A stretch of DNA of 51,475 nt, taken from contig JAQGPA010000007.1 of the NCBI GenBank assembly GCA_028293325.1, forward strand, positions 1 through 51,475. Reading direction: 5' to 3'. The position numbers and the translations under genes were made by a program. Under the pieces are notes generated by a model. That model worked only from the letters and a program-made list of their open reading frames with translations, did no database searches and was not told the origin of the DNA. Below, piece by piece: positions 1 through 8,146 of this stretch; the stretch's first letter is position 1; the number at the start of each line of letters is the position of its first letter. The DNA is from Pedosphaera sp. (GTDB lineage: Bacteria; Verrucomicrobiota; Verrucomicrobiia; Limisphaerales; Pedosphaeraceae).

Positions 1-138
1 CTTTGGCGAAGGAGCATGCCCGCAGTGGCCTGTGACTGAGCCGAAACGAAGCCAAAACCCAAAAAGACCGCTTCCTTTTCAGCTCCCACCGAATGGCCAC
101 ACTATTTCTTAAACCGCTCTAGCTTCAGTTTTTCGCCG

Positions 139-164
139 GTTCGATTCCGGCCCTCCCGCCTCCA
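139..164. repeat. 26-bp direct repeat, copy A (tRNA/tmRNA 3'-end-like, possible att site)
   Basis: The 26 bases are identical to 2125-2150. They contain a T-loop-like GTTCGATTCC followed by a C-rich tail ending CCTCCA, as at the 3' end of a tRNA or tmRNA. No cloverleaf could be folded from the preceding 80 bases, so this is a fragment and not a tRNA gene. Perfect repeats of this kind bounding a short interval are typical of integration (attL/attR) sites; that role is inferred. The rest of 1-295 shows no recognisable gene. Confidence 0.6.
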
Positions 165-295
165 ACTCTAAAACCCTGATAGATACCCTCGGCCGCAAAT
201 TCAATCGCCAGGGCTCGTGTGACGGACTCCAAGCCTGCCTTGGTTAGGTTTGCAAGGCTTCCGGGAACTCCTGCGATAGGCTGGCTTACAAGCGG

Positions 296-760
296 CTACT
301 TCGCCTCTGACCCGTGACTCGCGACCTGCTTCCATGCGCTGCCCATTTTGACGAAAGTGTCCGTGGCGATGATGGTGTGCGCGCGATGTTCACCCCTAAT
401 CAGAATGTCATAAGTGTCCTTGTAGGTTGCCACAGCCGTATTGCCGTACACGCGCACCTTGAGTTCAGAGAGTTTCTCGCTGTTTGTCTTAAAGTTCTTT
501 GTGTCGGCCATCAGTTTCAAGAGTTCGGCTTTGGTGTAGTAGGTTCCATCGCTATCGCCCCGGGTCCAATCCTCAGCAAGAACCTTTTGGTAAAAGGCTG
601 GGTCGCCGGCCAAATCGGCTTTGACGGCATCATTTTCCAAATTAGAGATAGCCGTTACGACGTCAGCTTTGGCCCCGGTTTGCGCTTGGGTCACACTCAG
701 CCCTGCGAACAGGGCGATAACAAAAAGTGAAATCCACAACACGCGGCACTTTGCATTCAT
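296..760 (-). CDS. Secreted SnoaL-like (DUF4440) protein
   Basis: A 154-residue protein with an N-terminal signal peptide (hydrophobic residues about 8-24, then AQA-type cleavage region) and one NTF2/SnoaL-like domain of the DUF4440 type. Family features are an early helix with LAGDPAFYQKVLAEDW, followed by strands such as VRVYGNTAVATYKDTYD and an ATDTFVK strand. DUF4440 proteins are small cone-shaped folds of mostly unknown activity, and no catalytic assignment is possible here. A clear AGGAG ribosome site lies just upstream of the start. The gene follows the alpha/beta hydrolase by 34 bases on the same strand, so the two probably form one transcript. Confidence 0.8.
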   Translation of the reverse strand: MNAKCRVLWISLFVIALFAGLSVTQAQTGAKADVVTAISNLENDAVKADLAGDPAFYQKVLAEDWTRGDSDGTYYTKAELLKLMADTKNFKTNSEKLSELKVRVYGNTAVATYKDTYDILIRGEHRAHTIIATDTFVKMGSAWKQVASHGSEAK

Positions 761-794
761 AGTTGTTCTCCTTTTTCCTCACCAGGATCTATTT

Positions 795-1568
795 TCATAA
801 CAGTACTTTCCGATCTGCGAGCCTTCCGGCGCCTGCAGATGCGTGCGTCGCGAATCGGTGGAGAGCCTTGGCCAGTTCGTTAGTCATCGACAGCTGGGGC
901 GTGTGATCTGTGTCAAGCTCAATGACGTCAGCGACGTGGTTCTCGGCGACCATCCGCCGCTGCAATGGCGGCGGGATAGCCCGATCACGCGTGCACAACA
1001 CGTAATACCGGTTGATGCCGTTGAGGGCTCCGGGCGGGATGGATACTGCCACCCGCAACGGTGAGACTGGTTGCGGGCACTGCCGTGCGATCGCCCACGC
1101 CGCAACGTCCTCCGCGCAAGCCCCGTATAACACGTGACGCGAAGCTGCTGCCGGCATGACGGCGACCGGAGGCTCTCCTTCGACGACCACATTGGCTAGC
1201 ACCTGCTCACCGTCTCCCTCCGGAAGCTTCGTCAAGTCGAGAAGACTCTGCCCGTCCTTTGGCAAGAAAGCCGCCACGTATACGAGCGCCGCGACACGTT
1301 CGGGACATCGTGCCGCTCCTTGCGTTGCGACAATGCCGCCCATGCTGTGGCCGACCACGACGGCTGGTTCGGAATTGGCCGCCAGCACCTCACACACACG
1401 GCGTGCGTAGCTATCCAAGCTGACCTCGCTCGGAGACGTGTGGTCGTCGCCCATCCCCGGCAGGTCGAAGGCCTCCACTAAATGGCCAGCCGCCTTTAGA
1501 CGGTCCATCAGTGGCAACCAAATCCATGCGCCGGAGAATCCTCCATGCACCAAGACAAATCTTGCCAT
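795..1568 (-). CDS. Alpha/beta hydrolase (esterase/hydroxynitrile lyase-like)
   Basis: A 257-residue cytoplasmic alpha/beta hydrolase. An oxyanion-hole HGG lies at residues 8-10. The nucleophile elbow GHSMGG has Ser75. A late CTRDRAIP segment supplies the acid and DTDHTPQLS the catalytic His. The overall pattern (early HGG, no lid insertion, final DHxP) fits the plant methylesterase/hydroxynitrile-lyase-like group common in bacteria; the substrate is unknown. An AGGAG ribosome site precedes the ATG. A sigma70-like promoter overlapped by an inverted repeat lies about 130 bases upstream, which suggests repression by a TetR-type protein not encoded in this window. The last residues are Arg/Lys/Leu rich and look non-essential. 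Confidence 0.85.
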   Translation of the reverse strand: MARFVLVHGGFSGAWIWLPLMDRLKAAGHLVEAFDLPGMGDDHTSPSEVSLDSYARRVCEVLAANSEPAVVVGHSMGGIVATQGAARCPERVAALVYVAAFLPKDGQSLLDLTKLPEGDGEQVLANVVVEGEPPVAVMPAAASRHVLYGACAEDVAAWAIARQCPQPVSPLRVAVSIPPGALNGINRYYVLCTRDRAIPPPLQRRMVAENHVADVIELDTDHTPQLSMTNELAKALHRFATHASAGAGRLADRKVLL

Positions 1569-1698
1569 TTGTTCTCCTTTATGTTGGCCAGTCCAATCAA
1601 CTGGAAGCTACCTCCGGTCCACCGAGTTGATGAAAGCGAACGATCTTGAGGGCTGTGCCCTTTGACGATGAGTTGCTCATGATCCTCTCTCGTGATAA

Positions 1699-1727
1699 AT
1701 GCTACTACAGAGTGACTGGTCAGTCAA
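1699..1727 (-). promoter_or_regulatory. Sigma70-like promoter with overlapping TGACTG-GT-CAGTCA operator
   Basis: Read on the minus strand there is TTGACT, a 17-base spacer and TAGCAT, a good sigma70-type match. The perfect 6+6 inverted repeat TGACTG-GT-CAGTCA (1713-1726) overlaps the -35 and the spacer. A half-site-like CTGGTCAGTCC follows at about 1737. This arrangement is typical of a repressor operator (TetR-like operators often have TGACT/AGTCA arms). The promoter reads toward the hydrolase and SnoaL-like genes. The remainder of 1569-2314 has no convincing gene. Confidence 0.55.
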
Positions 1728-1939
1728 AAGCAAGCTCTGGTCAGTCCACATCCCGATCGGATAAGTCGCTCATGATTCCTCTTGCGGCGAAATGCCGGGG
1801 AGTGCTTTTATCCGCGGTGGACAAGGTGAATGATGTCCATTCTGTTGATCAAACTGTAAGCAATGATTTTCAGCCAAAGCTAAAACTGGCAAAAAATGCC
1901 GTTTACAATTTCGAGAAGGGTGCCGACGCGCTCGGCGGA

Positions 1940-1974
1940 AACGTCAGCAGGAATGTCAGCAAAAACGTCAGCAG
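1940..1974. repeat. Three tandem 12-bp units (AACGTCAGCAG-like)
   Basis: Three copies of A-A-C/T-GTCAGCA-G/A with 12-base periodicity. They sit inside an open frame (1646-2005, plus strand) that resembles no known protein; there they would encode three Asn-Val-Ser units. They lie about 150 bases before repeat copy B, so they may belong to a recombination region or the tail of a lost integrase. That link is speculative. Confidence 0.4.
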
Positions 1975-2124
1975 ACTGAGTACTGAGTGCGTACTGAAGC
2001 GATAGGTTTGAGTTAGAGAAAGTAGCTCTTGATTTCGCGTTTTCGCCCTGCTGTTTTTGGGTAAATCAATGCTGTAAGCCGTTAATTTCCAAGAGGCGAA
2101 TTCGGAGCCTTGAACGCAGATGGT

Positions 2125-2150
2125 GTTCGATTCCGGCCCTCCCGCCTCCA
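2125..2150. repeat. 26-bp direct repeat, copy B (tRNA/tmRNA 3'-end-like, possible att site)
   Basis: Identical to 139-164. In this copy the repeat continues to CCTCCACCA, a full CCA terminus, which strengthens the tRNA/tmRNA-end resemblance. The upstream bases do not fold into a tRNA. Between the two copies lie 1,960 bases carrying the hydrolase and the SnoaL-like gene. Confidence 0.6.
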
Positions 2151-2314
2151 CCACGCTCAACTCAAGCAACTTAAGACGGGGAGGAGGCTATTTTTCCCCA
2201 GTTTCCCACCTTGCCGTTTCGCAATTAAATTGCGGAACGTTACCTGCTACTCATTGTCTGGGAATAATGGTTTCGGCAGTGTCAAAACCTCTCCGGGAAT
2301 TCGCACATAGGGAA

Positions 2315-3757
2315 ATGAAATTCGAACTTATGAAATACAAAATGCCAGCCGCCATCGGCTTGATGATTTTGCTGTTGGTCTCTTGGGCGTCGGGCGCCGA
2401 CGTCGTATCCATGTGGGGCGGAGCCCGAGGAACCATCATATTAAAGTCCGACGGCACCGTCTGGACTTGGGGATCAAATGTCGGTGGCAAATTGGGGATT
2501 GGTGATCCCACCACGAATCGGGTGCTCACGCCCGTGGAGGTGCATGGCATCGGCGGCGTTGATTATTTGAATTCCATTTCGGCCATCATGGGCGGTGAGG
2601 CGCATAACGTGGCCCTGAGATCCGACGGCACCGTCTGGTCATGGGGGCAGAATTTCCTGGGCATGTTGGGGGATGGCACAACGAATAACGCAGCGCTGCC
2701 GGTGCAGGTTGGTTTGGGCTCCGTTCCACCACTCACCACGGTCACCAAACTCGGCGGCCGGACTTATTGGAATCTCGCGGTCAAATCGGACGGCTCGATG
2801 TGGGCGTGGGGCATGAATTCGTCGGGCCAGATGGGCAACGGGACGATCAGCAATTCAGTGCTCACGCCCGTCATGGTCAGCAACTCGCAACCCGGCGGTG
2901 TGGTCAATAATCCATTACAAGTTTCCTGTGGTTATACTTATGGCGTAGCCCTGCTGACCAACGGCACGGTCTGGACCTGGGGCACTGGTGGCAATGGCGA
3001 ACTGGGCAATGGGACGACCGGTCACAGCTACACTCCCGTGCAGGTCACCGGACTGTCGAACGTGATCGCCACCTCCTCGGGTTGGAAACACACCCTGGCA
3101 TTGAAATCCGATGGCACCGTTTGGGCATGGGGCAAGAATCTGAGCGGTGAACTGGGCGATGGCACAACGATCAACCAGTCCAACGCGGTGCAGGTTTTGA
3201 ACGTGAGCAATATTGTGGCGGTGTCTGGCGGCGATTACAACTCGGTGGCGCTCCGGGCCGATGGCACGGTCTGGAAATGGGGCTTGAACGATGTCGGGGA
3301 ATTGGGCATTGGCGGCGCCGACGCCACTCCTCATCCGCTGGCAGTGCAAGTGACCACGGACGTGTTCGGCGCCGGCTTCAGCAACGTGGTGAAAATAGCC
3401 AACCGGGATTACCATAACCTCGCCCTCAAGGCCGATGGTTCGGTTTGGATGTGGGGGGCAAATGACCAGGGCCAATGCGGCGTGGGCACCACCAACGATG
3501 TCTATCGCCCCGCACCGGTCACTGGCATGGGCGCGCGGGTGGCGCTGCCGTTAAATGTCCAGGCGGGCGCGCAGCCGGGAGCGGTGGACCTGAGTTGGAG
3601 CAGCGCTGAGGGCGAATATTTTGCCATCGAATACACGACGAATCTGGCGAATGGTTTTACAACCGTGCTGCGGACCAACGTCCTGGCCACGCCACCCGTT
3701 AATGTGGTTACGCTGGGGACGACCAATGGGAATGGTTACTACCGGTTGAAGTTTTAA
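2315..3757 (+). CDS. Secreted RCC1-repeat (beta-propeller) protein
   Basis: A 480-residue exported protein. The start is placed at the ATG preceded by AGGGA; an upstream frame extension lacks a ribosome site and would bury the signal peptide (hydrophobic IGLMILLLVSWASG, cleavage near ASG-AD). About seven repeats of roughly 50 residues follow the RCC1 pattern, each with LKSDGTVWxWGxN and LGDGTT-like cores, enough for one seven-bladed propeller. The last 70 residues form a separate beta-sandwich-like tail with YTTNL...NGYYRL, similar to the C-terminus of the protein at 36576. Bacterial RCC1 proteins are probably surface or secreted binding scaffolds; the ligand is unknown. It stands alone, with a sugar transferase convergent downstream. 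Confidence 0.85.
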   Translation: MKFELMKYKMPAAIGLMILLLVSWASGADVVSMWGGARGTIILKSDGTVWTWGSNVGGKLGIGDPTTNRVLTPVEVHGIGGVDYLNSISAIMGGEAHNVALRSDGTVWSWGQNFLGMLGDGTTNNAALPVQVGLGSVPPLTTVTKLGGRTYWNLAVKSDGSMWAWGMNSSGQMGNGTISNSVLTPVMVSNSQPGGVVNNPLQVSCGYTYGVALLTNGTVWTWGTGGNGELGNGTTGHSYTPVQVTGLSNVIATSSGWKHTLALKSDGTVWAWGKNLSGELGDGTTINQSNAVQVLNVSNIVAVSGGDYNSVALRADGTVWKWGLNDVGELGIGGADATPHPLAVQVTTDVFGAGFSNVVKIANRDYHNLALKADGSVWMWGANDQGQCGVGTTNDVYRPAPVTGMGARVALPLNVQAGAQPGAVDLSWSSAEGEYFAIEYTTNLANGFTTVLRTNVLATPPVNVVTLGTTNGNGYYRLKF

Positions 3758-3838
3758 TCACCGCTCAGGCAAAGAGTTTTTTAAATGCGCTGCCGGGGAG
3801 AGTTTATCCCGTTTCAGCGCGCATCTGGCAGCTCGCGT

Positions 3839-4534
3839 TCAACATGCTCCTCTGCCGGAGATGACCGCCGGGAGGGTCTTCACCAATATTGTGATGTCCG
3901 TCCGGAACGATTGCATTTCGATGTAGGCCACATCGAGCTTCACCTGGCCGGCAAAATCAATCTCACTCCGTCCGCTGATCTGCCAGTAACAGGTGATGCC
4001 CGGCGTGACCGCAAGGCGGCGATAATCGCCGGGTGTGTAAAGCTTCACTTCCCTTGGGAGCGGCGGACGCGGTCCCACGAGCGACATGTCGCCGATCAGC
4101 ACATTGAAGAGCTGGGGCAATTCGTCGAGGGAAAGTTTCCTCAGCCAGCGGCCGACCCGGGTGATGCGCGGATCATCCTTGATCTTAAAGGTAATGCCCG
4201 AGCCGTGGCGGTTTTGCGCGAGCAAGTCTGCCAGCCGCGCCTCGGCATCTATCGACATGGAGCGAAACTTGAACATCCTGAATTCCCGGCCGTCCTTGCC
4301 GACGCGCGTTTGGCAGAAGCGCACCGGCCCGCCATCCTCCCATTTTATCAAAAGACTGATCACGGCCAGCAGCGGACTGAGTAAAACCAATGCCAGCAGG
4401 CTGGCGAGGACATCAAAATGGCGCTTTATGATTTGATAGGGAGCGCCGGAGGATGGCTGCTCGAAATCGAAATCGTAATCGTAATCGTGAATGCGGGTCG
4501 ATGATTCGGCAAATAGTGTGTTCTGATTATTCAT
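3839..4534 (-). CDS. Polyprenyl-phosphate sugar-1-phosphate transferase
   Basis: A 231-residue member of the bacterial sugar transferase family (PF02397), which moves a hexose-1-phosphate from a UDP-sugar to undecaprenyl phosphate and so starts a glycan on the inner face of the membrane. It has a single hydrophobic hairpin (FDVLASLLALVLLSPLLAVI) followed by the catalytic core with FKFRSM, LSLDELPQLFNVLIGDMS, LVGPRPPLP and PGITCYWQISGR. The one-segment architecture is of the small PglC type, not the multi-pass WbaP type. It starts 4 bases after the NRPS stop and is surely co-transcribed with it. The acidic YDYDFDFE stretch near the N-terminus comes from a short repeat in the DNA. No other glycan genes are adjacent. 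Confidence 0.9.
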   Translation of the reverse strand: MNNQNTLFAESSTRIHDYDYDFDFEQPSSGAPYQIIKRHFDVLASLLALVLLSPLLAVISLLIKWEDGGPVRFCQTRVGKDGREFRMFKFRSMSIDAEARLADLLAQNRHGSGITFKIKDDPRITRVGRWLRKLSLDELPQLFNVLIGDMSLVGPRPPLPREVKLYTPGDYRRLAVTPGITCYWQISGRSEIDFAGQVKLDVAYIEMQSFRTDITILVKTLPAVISGRGAC

Positions 4535-4538
4535 AGGA

Positions 4539-7433
4539 TTATTGGGTAAAGGCCATGTCGCGGAGGTCAGGATTGGCAGGTGTGGTTTCGCTGAGTGCGT
4601 CCAGGGAACGGCAACCGAATTTGATCAATTGCAAACAAGCCTGCGTGGTCGGCACGGGTGAGAACAGGGTCCGCCACGGCAGCGGCGAGGAGCGGGTGAG
4701 CGGCGGATTTTTTTCTGTCGCCGCGTGCGCCCGGCCCAGACAGGCATTTATTTTCCCGGCCAGGATGCGAACATTCGGTTCCTTGAGGACAGACCGATGA
4801 TCGCCCGGGACCAGATGGAGCTCCAGCTTGCCGGCCAGGGTGGTGAATCCTGAGTGGGGCGGAATAATTCCCTCGGATTCATAGCCAGTGCCATTGAAGA
4901 GCGTGATGGTTCCGGCATACGGCCGGGACTTGTGCTTTCTCGTTGCCGCCAGATTGATGCTGTAAACATGTTCCCGGTTTTGGAACGGTCCCTGCGCCGT
5001 GGCGTCAAAGGCAAAATCATCCTGCGTTTGAGGGGATTGAGCCACCGGCTTAAATTTGCGTTTCAGCTTTCGATGCAGGTAGCGGGCCACGGCAACCGGG
5101 CCGGCTCGCAGCAGGCAAAAGAGCCGGTGAACATAATATTTGTAATGGGTCAATCGAGGAGGCAGCGCCGACGTTTCCAGGAGTGCTAGCAGGGCAACCT
5201 GCTGTCCCTGCGCCTTGAGTTGGTGGGCCATCTCCCAGGCAACATTTCCGCCAAAGCACCAGCCAAGCAGATGGTAGGGACCTTCGGGTTGGAAATGGCG
5301 CAACAGGGTCACATAGTACGCGGCCATTTGTTCCAGTGAAGTATGGCAATGCTCCTTGCCTTGCAGTCCGCGGGATTGAAAGCCGTAACACGGACGGTCA
5401 GTACCCAGGCAATGCACCAGTTTCATGTAGCCCAACACATCGCCGGGACAGGTGTGAACAAAGAAAAGAGGCGGCAAATCGCCGTTGGCCTGCAAGGTAA
5501 CCAGCGAGGACCCGGCGGCTTCCGGGATGTCGCCCGTCTGGCTGGTGGTCACGACGGCGGCCAATTCCGCAATCGTCCGGTGCTGCAACATTTGTGCCGG
5601 GGCAATATCAAGCCCGGCCTTTTTGACCCGCTCAAGCGTTTGCACGACCAGCAGGGAGTTGCCGCCCAATTCGAAGAAATTGTCGTGAACTCCCACCTTG
5701 TCGAGCTGGAGCAATTCCTGCCAAATATTTACCAGCACCTCCTCGATGGGAGTGCGGGGAGGCGTATGACGGTCCGGGTGTGAGGATTGTATCCGGGCCG
5801 GACTGGGCAAGGACCGTTTGTCCACCTTGCCATTGGGCGTCAACGGCAATGCTTCCATGGCCACGAACGCGGTGGGCATCATGTAACCGGGCAATTTCGT
5901 TTTCAGATAAGCGCGCAAATCATCGGCGGTAAGTTCGTTCGCCGTGCGCGCCACGAAATAGGCCGCCAGAAATTTTTCGCCCGGCCGGTCTTCCCGCGCC
6001 ACGACCACGGTTTCCCGAACCAGGGGATGTTGCCCGAGGACGGTTTCAATTTCCCCCAACTCAATACGGAAACCGCAGATTTTGACCTGTCCGTCGATGC
6101 GCCCGAGAAATTCGATGCGTCCATCCGGCAGGCTGCGGCAGAGATCTCCGCTCCTATAGAGACGCTCCCCGGAACTTGCGGCGAACGGATTGGGGACAAA
6201 TTTTTGCGCCGTGAGCTCCGGCTGGTTCAAGTAACCGCGGGCCAGGCCATCGCCACCAACACAGAGTTCACCGGGCGTGCCGGCTAATACCGGTTGCAGA
6301 TCCGCGCCCAGAATATATACCCAGGTATGGGCAATGGGCCGGCCAATGGGCACGGATTTCTCCTGCAAATCGCTTTCTGAAATCGTGTGACAACAGGTGA
6401 ACGTGGTGTTTTCCGTGGGACCATAACCGTTGATCAAGCGGCAACCGGGCAATTCCTTGAGCACCTTTTGCACCGACGCCATCGGCAGCACGTCACCGCC
6501 GGCCAGCAACTGGCGGACCATTTTCAAATCAGCAATGCGTTCCTCCACCATCACCCGAAACAGCCCGGCCGTCAGCCACAAGGTGGTGACTTGTTGTTCC
6601 CGAATCACGCGGCCAAGGGTTTCCAGCGAGGGCGTGCCCGGCGACATGATCACCAAGCGACCACCATTCAGCAGCGGCCCCCAGATTTCAAACGTGGAGG
6701 CGTCAAAAGAGATGGGCGCAAATTGGAGAAATACCTCGTCCGACCCCAGGCTCGCATAATTTGTTTTCTTCACCAGGCGGGTAACGCCACGATGAGGAAT
6801 GGCGACACCCTTGGGCTCGCCGGTGGAACCGGAGGTGTACATAACGTACGCCAGATTTTCGGCAGTGGTGCCGGAAACGGGGTTCACCAACTGAGATAAA
6901 CTATCGCCGGGCTCTGTCAGCGGGGAGTCGAGGAAAATAATCGTGCCTTGATGCGGTGGCAATTTCGGCGCGAGGCGTTGCTGGACCAACAGCACTTCGG
7001 CCCGGGAGTCCCGCAACATAAAGGCCAGTCGTTCCGCCGGATAATTCACGTCCAGCGGCACATAGGCGCCTCCGGCCTTCAGGATGGCCAGCAGGCCAAC
7101 CACCATTTCCACCGAGCGTTCGGAGAAAATTGCGACCAGGGATTCGGGTCCCACGCCCTGCTTGCGCAATTGATGGGCCAACAGGTTTGCTTTTTGGTTT
7201 AACTCCCGGTAGGTGAGCCGCTGCTCTTCAAAAACGAGCGCGACCTTATCAGGCCGGAGGTCGGCCTCGGCCTCGAATAATTGTTGGATGCACAGTGTGC
7301 AGGGAGCGTCGCTGGCGCTCAGCGGGGAGATTGGTTCCGGGTGCTTCAGTTCCGTCCGTCGATTTTTCGAGAAGTCGGTTTGGATTGCGTACGTTTCAGG
7401 TAGTTCAGTCAGTGTCATGACGGGAGGTTTCAT
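4539..7433 (-). CDS. Single-module NRPS: adenylation, carrier, thioesterase
   Basis: A 964-residue nonribosomal peptide synthetase with no condensation domain. The adenylation domain covers about residues 45-545: YTSGSTGEPKG at 199, FDAS at 243, GYGPTE at 336, YRSGD at 426, and PNGKVDK with the A10 lysine near 537. A carrier domain with FFELGGNSL has its phosphopantetheine Ser at 593. A type-I thioesterase covers about 655-880. Its elbow reads GWCFGG, so Cys726 replaces the usual Ser, and the catalytic His is in PGDHRS. A hand reading of the specificity residues gives D-A-F-W-L-G-G-T-F-K, close to the classical valine code, but this needs checking. A-T-TE proteins can release, dimerise or transfer one amino acid. 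It follows an OsmC-like gene by 41 bases and precedes the sugar transferase by 4. The product is unknown. Confidence 0.92.
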   Translation of the reverse strand: MKPPVMTLTELPETYAIQTDFSKNRRTELKHPEPISPLSASDAPCTLCIQQLFEAEADLRPDKVALVFEEQRLTYRELNQKANLLAHQLRKQGVGPESLVAIFSERSVEMVVGLLAILKAGGAYVPLDVNYPAERLAFMLRDSRAEVLLVQQRLAPKLPPHQGTIIFLDSPLTEPGDSLSQLVNPVSGTTAENLAYVMYTSGSTGEPKGVAIPHRGVTRLVKKTNYASLGSDEVFLQFAPISFDASTFEIWGPLLNGGRLVIMSPGTPSLETLGRVIREQQVTTLWLTAGLFRVMVEERIADLKMVRQLLAGGDVLPMASVQKVLKELPGCRLINGYGPTENTTFTCCHTISESDLQEKSVPIGRPIAHTWVYILGADLQPVLAGTPGELCVGGDGLARGYLNQPELTAQKFVPNPFAASSGERLYRSGDLCRSLPDGRIEFLGRIDGQVKICGFRIELGEIETVLGQHPLVRETVVVAREDRPGEKFLAAYFVARTANELTADDLRAYLKTKLPGYMMPTAFVAMEALPLTPNGKVDKRSLPSPARIQSSHPDRHTPPRTPIEEVLVNIWQELLQLDKVGVHDNFFELGGNSLLVVQTLERVKKAGLDIAPAQMLQHRTIAELAAVVTTSQTGDIPEAAGSSLVTLQANGDLPPLFFVHTCPGDVLGYMKLVHCLGTDRPCYGFQSRGLQGKEHCHTSLEQMAAYYVTLLRHFQPEGPYHLLGWCFGGNVAWEMAHQLKAQGQQVALLALLETSALPPRLTHYKYYVHRLFCLLRAGPVAVARYLHRKLKRKFKPVAQSPQTQDDFAFDATAQGPFQNREHVYSINLAATRKHKSRPYAGTITLFNGTGYESEGIIPPHSGFTTLAGKLELHLVPGDHRSVLKEPNVRILAGKINACLGRAHAATEKNPPLTRSSPLPWRTLFSPVPTTQACLQLIKFGCRSLDALSETTPANPDLRDMAFTQ

Positions 7434-7474
7434 GTATTAATTAGGTTTCAGGGATTGATTGGTGGTAGTGGCAG

Positions 7475-7888
7475 TCATGGCAAAACCGCTTTCACCAGTT
7501 TGGCGTTCATCGAGATATTGGCGCGCAGCAACCTCGAAATCAGACAGTTTGTTTTGGCGCGGACGGTGGCATCAATGAACCGGCCTTGTGTCACGCGGGA
7601 CAGCCTGGCGACGACATCCAGATGGATTTTTAAGATTGTCCATCCGGTGGCCAGAAATTCCCGGGTCACGGTCGCCGTGGCGAGGATCTCGCCCTTCGAG
7701 AACCGCTTCAATCCCAGTTCGCCTGCGAGCGCCAGCAAAAAACTTTTCGCATGGGCGGCGGCAATCCATTCAGCGGGATCAGTGTTAACGTTGCTCTTGA
7801 ACGGGCGGCTCAGAAAGAATTTGGACCGCTGCAGCGCGCGAGTGCCGCCTTTCCAGCGGACCGAAGCTTTCCGAACAATCAAATTCAT
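7475..7888 (-). CDS. OsmC-like protein lacking the first redox cysteine
   Basis: A 137-residue protein matching the OsmC/Ohr fold: an N-terminal sheet with ASVRWKGGTR, then TDPAEWIAAAHAKSFLLALAGELG, and a final sheet with TNCLISRLLRANISMNAKLV. Family members reduce organic peroxides using two cysteines, one after the AAHA motif. Here that position is Ser49, and only the second cysteine (TNC) remains, so normal peroxidase chemistry is doubtful. The frame extends upstream to about 8029, but homology begins at the chosen ATG; no strong ribosome site is visible. It heads the minus-strand run OsmC-NRPS-sugar transferase and is divergent from the LysR gene. Confidence 0.75.
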   Translation of the reverse strand: MNLIVRKASVRWKGGTRALQRSKFFLSRPFKSNVNTDPAEWIAAAHAKSFLLALAGELGLKRFSKGEILATATVTREFLATGWTILKIHLDVVARLSRVTQGRFIDATVRAKTNCLISRLLRANISMNAKLVKAVLP

Positions 7889-8050
7889 GGCGGCACTTTC
7901 GGCTGCGCCACAAAAATGAACCAATACTTTGTTTCTTGGTTGGTAATGCTTTTTAGCTATTACACTGAATGGCGTGACCGTCCGGCAATCGGAAGCACTG
8001 GCACGCGCGGTTATCCGCCCGCCTGCCACAACTCATGGTCTGGTCATTCT

Positions 8051-8063
8051 GGAAACAGTTTCC
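8051..8063. promoter_or_regulatory. Palindrome GGAAAC-A-GTTTCC in the divergent OsmC/LysR region
   Basis: A perfect 6+1+6 inverted repeat lies about 85 bases before the LysR start and about 165 bases before the chosen OsmC start. Its position between divergent genes suits a regulator-binding site, although it does not show the textbook LysR T-N11-A form. The assignment rests on symmetry and position only. Confidence 0.35.
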
Positions 8064-8146
8064 CTCCATCCTTTGTCCTACAGGCTTTTCCGAGTGCCGT
8101 TTCTTTGTTGTGGCCTGATAAGTAAATCACTAGGCTGGTACCGATT

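Noticed and set aside
139..164. A complete tRNA gene ending in the 26-bp repeat
   Set aside because: The T-loop-like and CCA-like parts are present, but no D-arm, anticodon arm or matching 5' acceptor strand could be found in the preceding 90 bases at either copy.
1940..1974. CRISPR-like array
   Set aside because: Units are only 12 bases with no spacers and no cas genes anywhere in the window.
1646..2005. Plus-strand frame of 119 codons as a gene
   Set aside because: It resembles no known protein, has poor composition, lacks a ribosome site, and overlaps the promoter and operator of the hydrolase. It is kept only as a possible relic.
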